Source of the DNA: Syngnathus acus
Taxonomy: Eukaryota; Chordata; Actinopteri; Syngnathiformes; Syngnathidae
DNA: 64,000 bases
Direction of reading: 5' to 3'
Assembly (NCBI RefSeq): GCF_901709675.1
Contig: NC_051106.1
Span: forward strand, 1,870,001 to 1,934,000
The position numbers and the translations under genes were made by a program. Positions 52,736 through 64,000 of the stretch are shown here, one piece after another; positions within the stretch are counted from its first letter, which is position 1, and the number at the start of each line of letters is the position of its first letter. The notes beneath the pieces were generated by a model that was not told where the DNA came from, did not search any database, and was given only the letters and a program-made list of their open reading frames with translations.

Positions 52736-53100
52736 AACCCAAATTGGGTGAAATAGCTAAGACAGCGCTGGGTTATTTACACCCAGTGCCATGGGATAAG
52801 GATTTCACCTAGATTTTGTCCAACAAGGGGTAAAAACTACCAATACCCATGAGCTAATTTTACCGAGGAATGGGTCACCGGGTTATCAGTAAAGTGGTGG
52901 CTAAAAAAAGCATACATTTTATTTAGAAGGAGAAGCAGCTTTCCCATCACATGGGGTTGCCACACACTTAAAACTGCTGGATCAAAAAATGGACCGACCC
53001 ACTATTCAGTCAATTTGTTTTTTTGGGTAATTTTGTACACAAAGTTGAGTCAAATTGACCTAATTTGTGGTCTGATCCAAATTGAGTCTTTAGCCCAGTA
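52736..53100. repeat. Dispersed fish repeat rich in TTGGGT/ACCCAA palindromes
   Basis: Starts ACCCAAATTGGGTGAAATAG and ends around CAAATTGAGTCTTTAGCCC. Inside are GGGTTATTTACACCC, GACCGACCCACTATT and AGTCAAATTGACC. The repeated inverted TTGGGT/ACCCAA words mark a common teleost DNA repeat. No protein is encoded. It lies just upstream of the first dnmt3a coding exon. Confidence 0.55.
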
Positions 53101-53323
53101 GCTTTCACATGATATGTTTTGGACAGTTTTTACTCTGGATGTTCTAAATTTTTTTCATTTGTATCCAGGCTTGAGCTACTACATATACTCTTAGAGAGAA
53201 TGCTTCATTTAGGTTTATTTTTATTTTCCAGAAGAAGAGAGGAGAGGGCTCATCTAATTTTTTGTTCACTTTTTAATTTAAATTTTTGGAGTTCGCCATC
53301 CACCATCTCCCGCCCCACTCACC

Positions 53324-63890
<10,567 letters not shown>

Positions 63891-64000
63891 GTAAGTGCCA
63901 ACCAATGAAAAGGGCTTTTATTGCAATTTTATGACTGAGGACAAACACAGGGAAGAGGTGAGCCCAAGAGCCCTCTGACATCAATTTCAGTCAACAGCCA

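Overview
The window is nuclear DNA of a bony fish, most likely a percomorph teleost. The evidence is vertebrate genes with short GT-AG introns, CpG-rich promoter-like stretches, fish-type DNA transposon ends and a gene every 5-10 kb. I had no alignment tool. Gene names come from recognising protein families, and every exon chain below was built by hand from splice signals plus an unbroken reading frame.

Left third (1-20,200). The 3' end of a ZIP metal transporter, slc39a8, runs off the left edge. Next come two near-identical NAT8-like N-acetyltransferase genes inside a 2.8-3.0 kb tandem duplication (2968-5810 and 12250-15250). Between the copies lies a damaged, 5'-truncated endogenous retrovirus (pol remnant, env remnant and 3' LTR, about 6684-12249). 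The retroviral LTR ends exactly where the second duplicated unit begins. mapre3 (EB3, a microtubule plus-end protein) follows on the minus strand.

Transposon island (18,000-24,200). This holds a LINE 3' tail, a TA-flanked inverted-repeat element, an intact 695-codon hAT-type transposase gene, and a 916-bp hAT-like non-autonomous element. The last has a perfect 8-bp target-site duplication and sits about 80 bp upstream of the hadha start codon.

Right part (24,250-64,000). Five genes run head to tail on the plus strand: hadha (mitochondrial trifunctional protein alpha, 20 exons, 763 codons), kif3c (kinesin-2 motor, 9 exons), asxl2 (Polycomb/BAP1 cofactor, 12 exons), dtnb (beta-dystrobrevin, 17 coding exons) and dnmt3a (de novo DNA methyltransferase, 21 exons seen, final exon beyond the right edge). 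With mapre3 in opposite orientation, order and strand match human 2p23, except that RAB10 and GAREM2 are not between hadha and kif3c.

The genes are not an operon and act in unrelated processes: metal uptake, acetylation, microtubule tips, fatty-acid oxidation, transport, chromatin, membrane cytoskeleton and DNA methylation. They are linked by ancestral synteny. The most unusual signals are: the nat8-like pair differing almost only at amino-acid-changing sites; an intron in those genes whose donor looks like a transposon end; a dtnb lacking one of two expected syntrophin-binding helices; a kif3c lacking two family hallmarks; and the hAT insertion in the hadha promoter.
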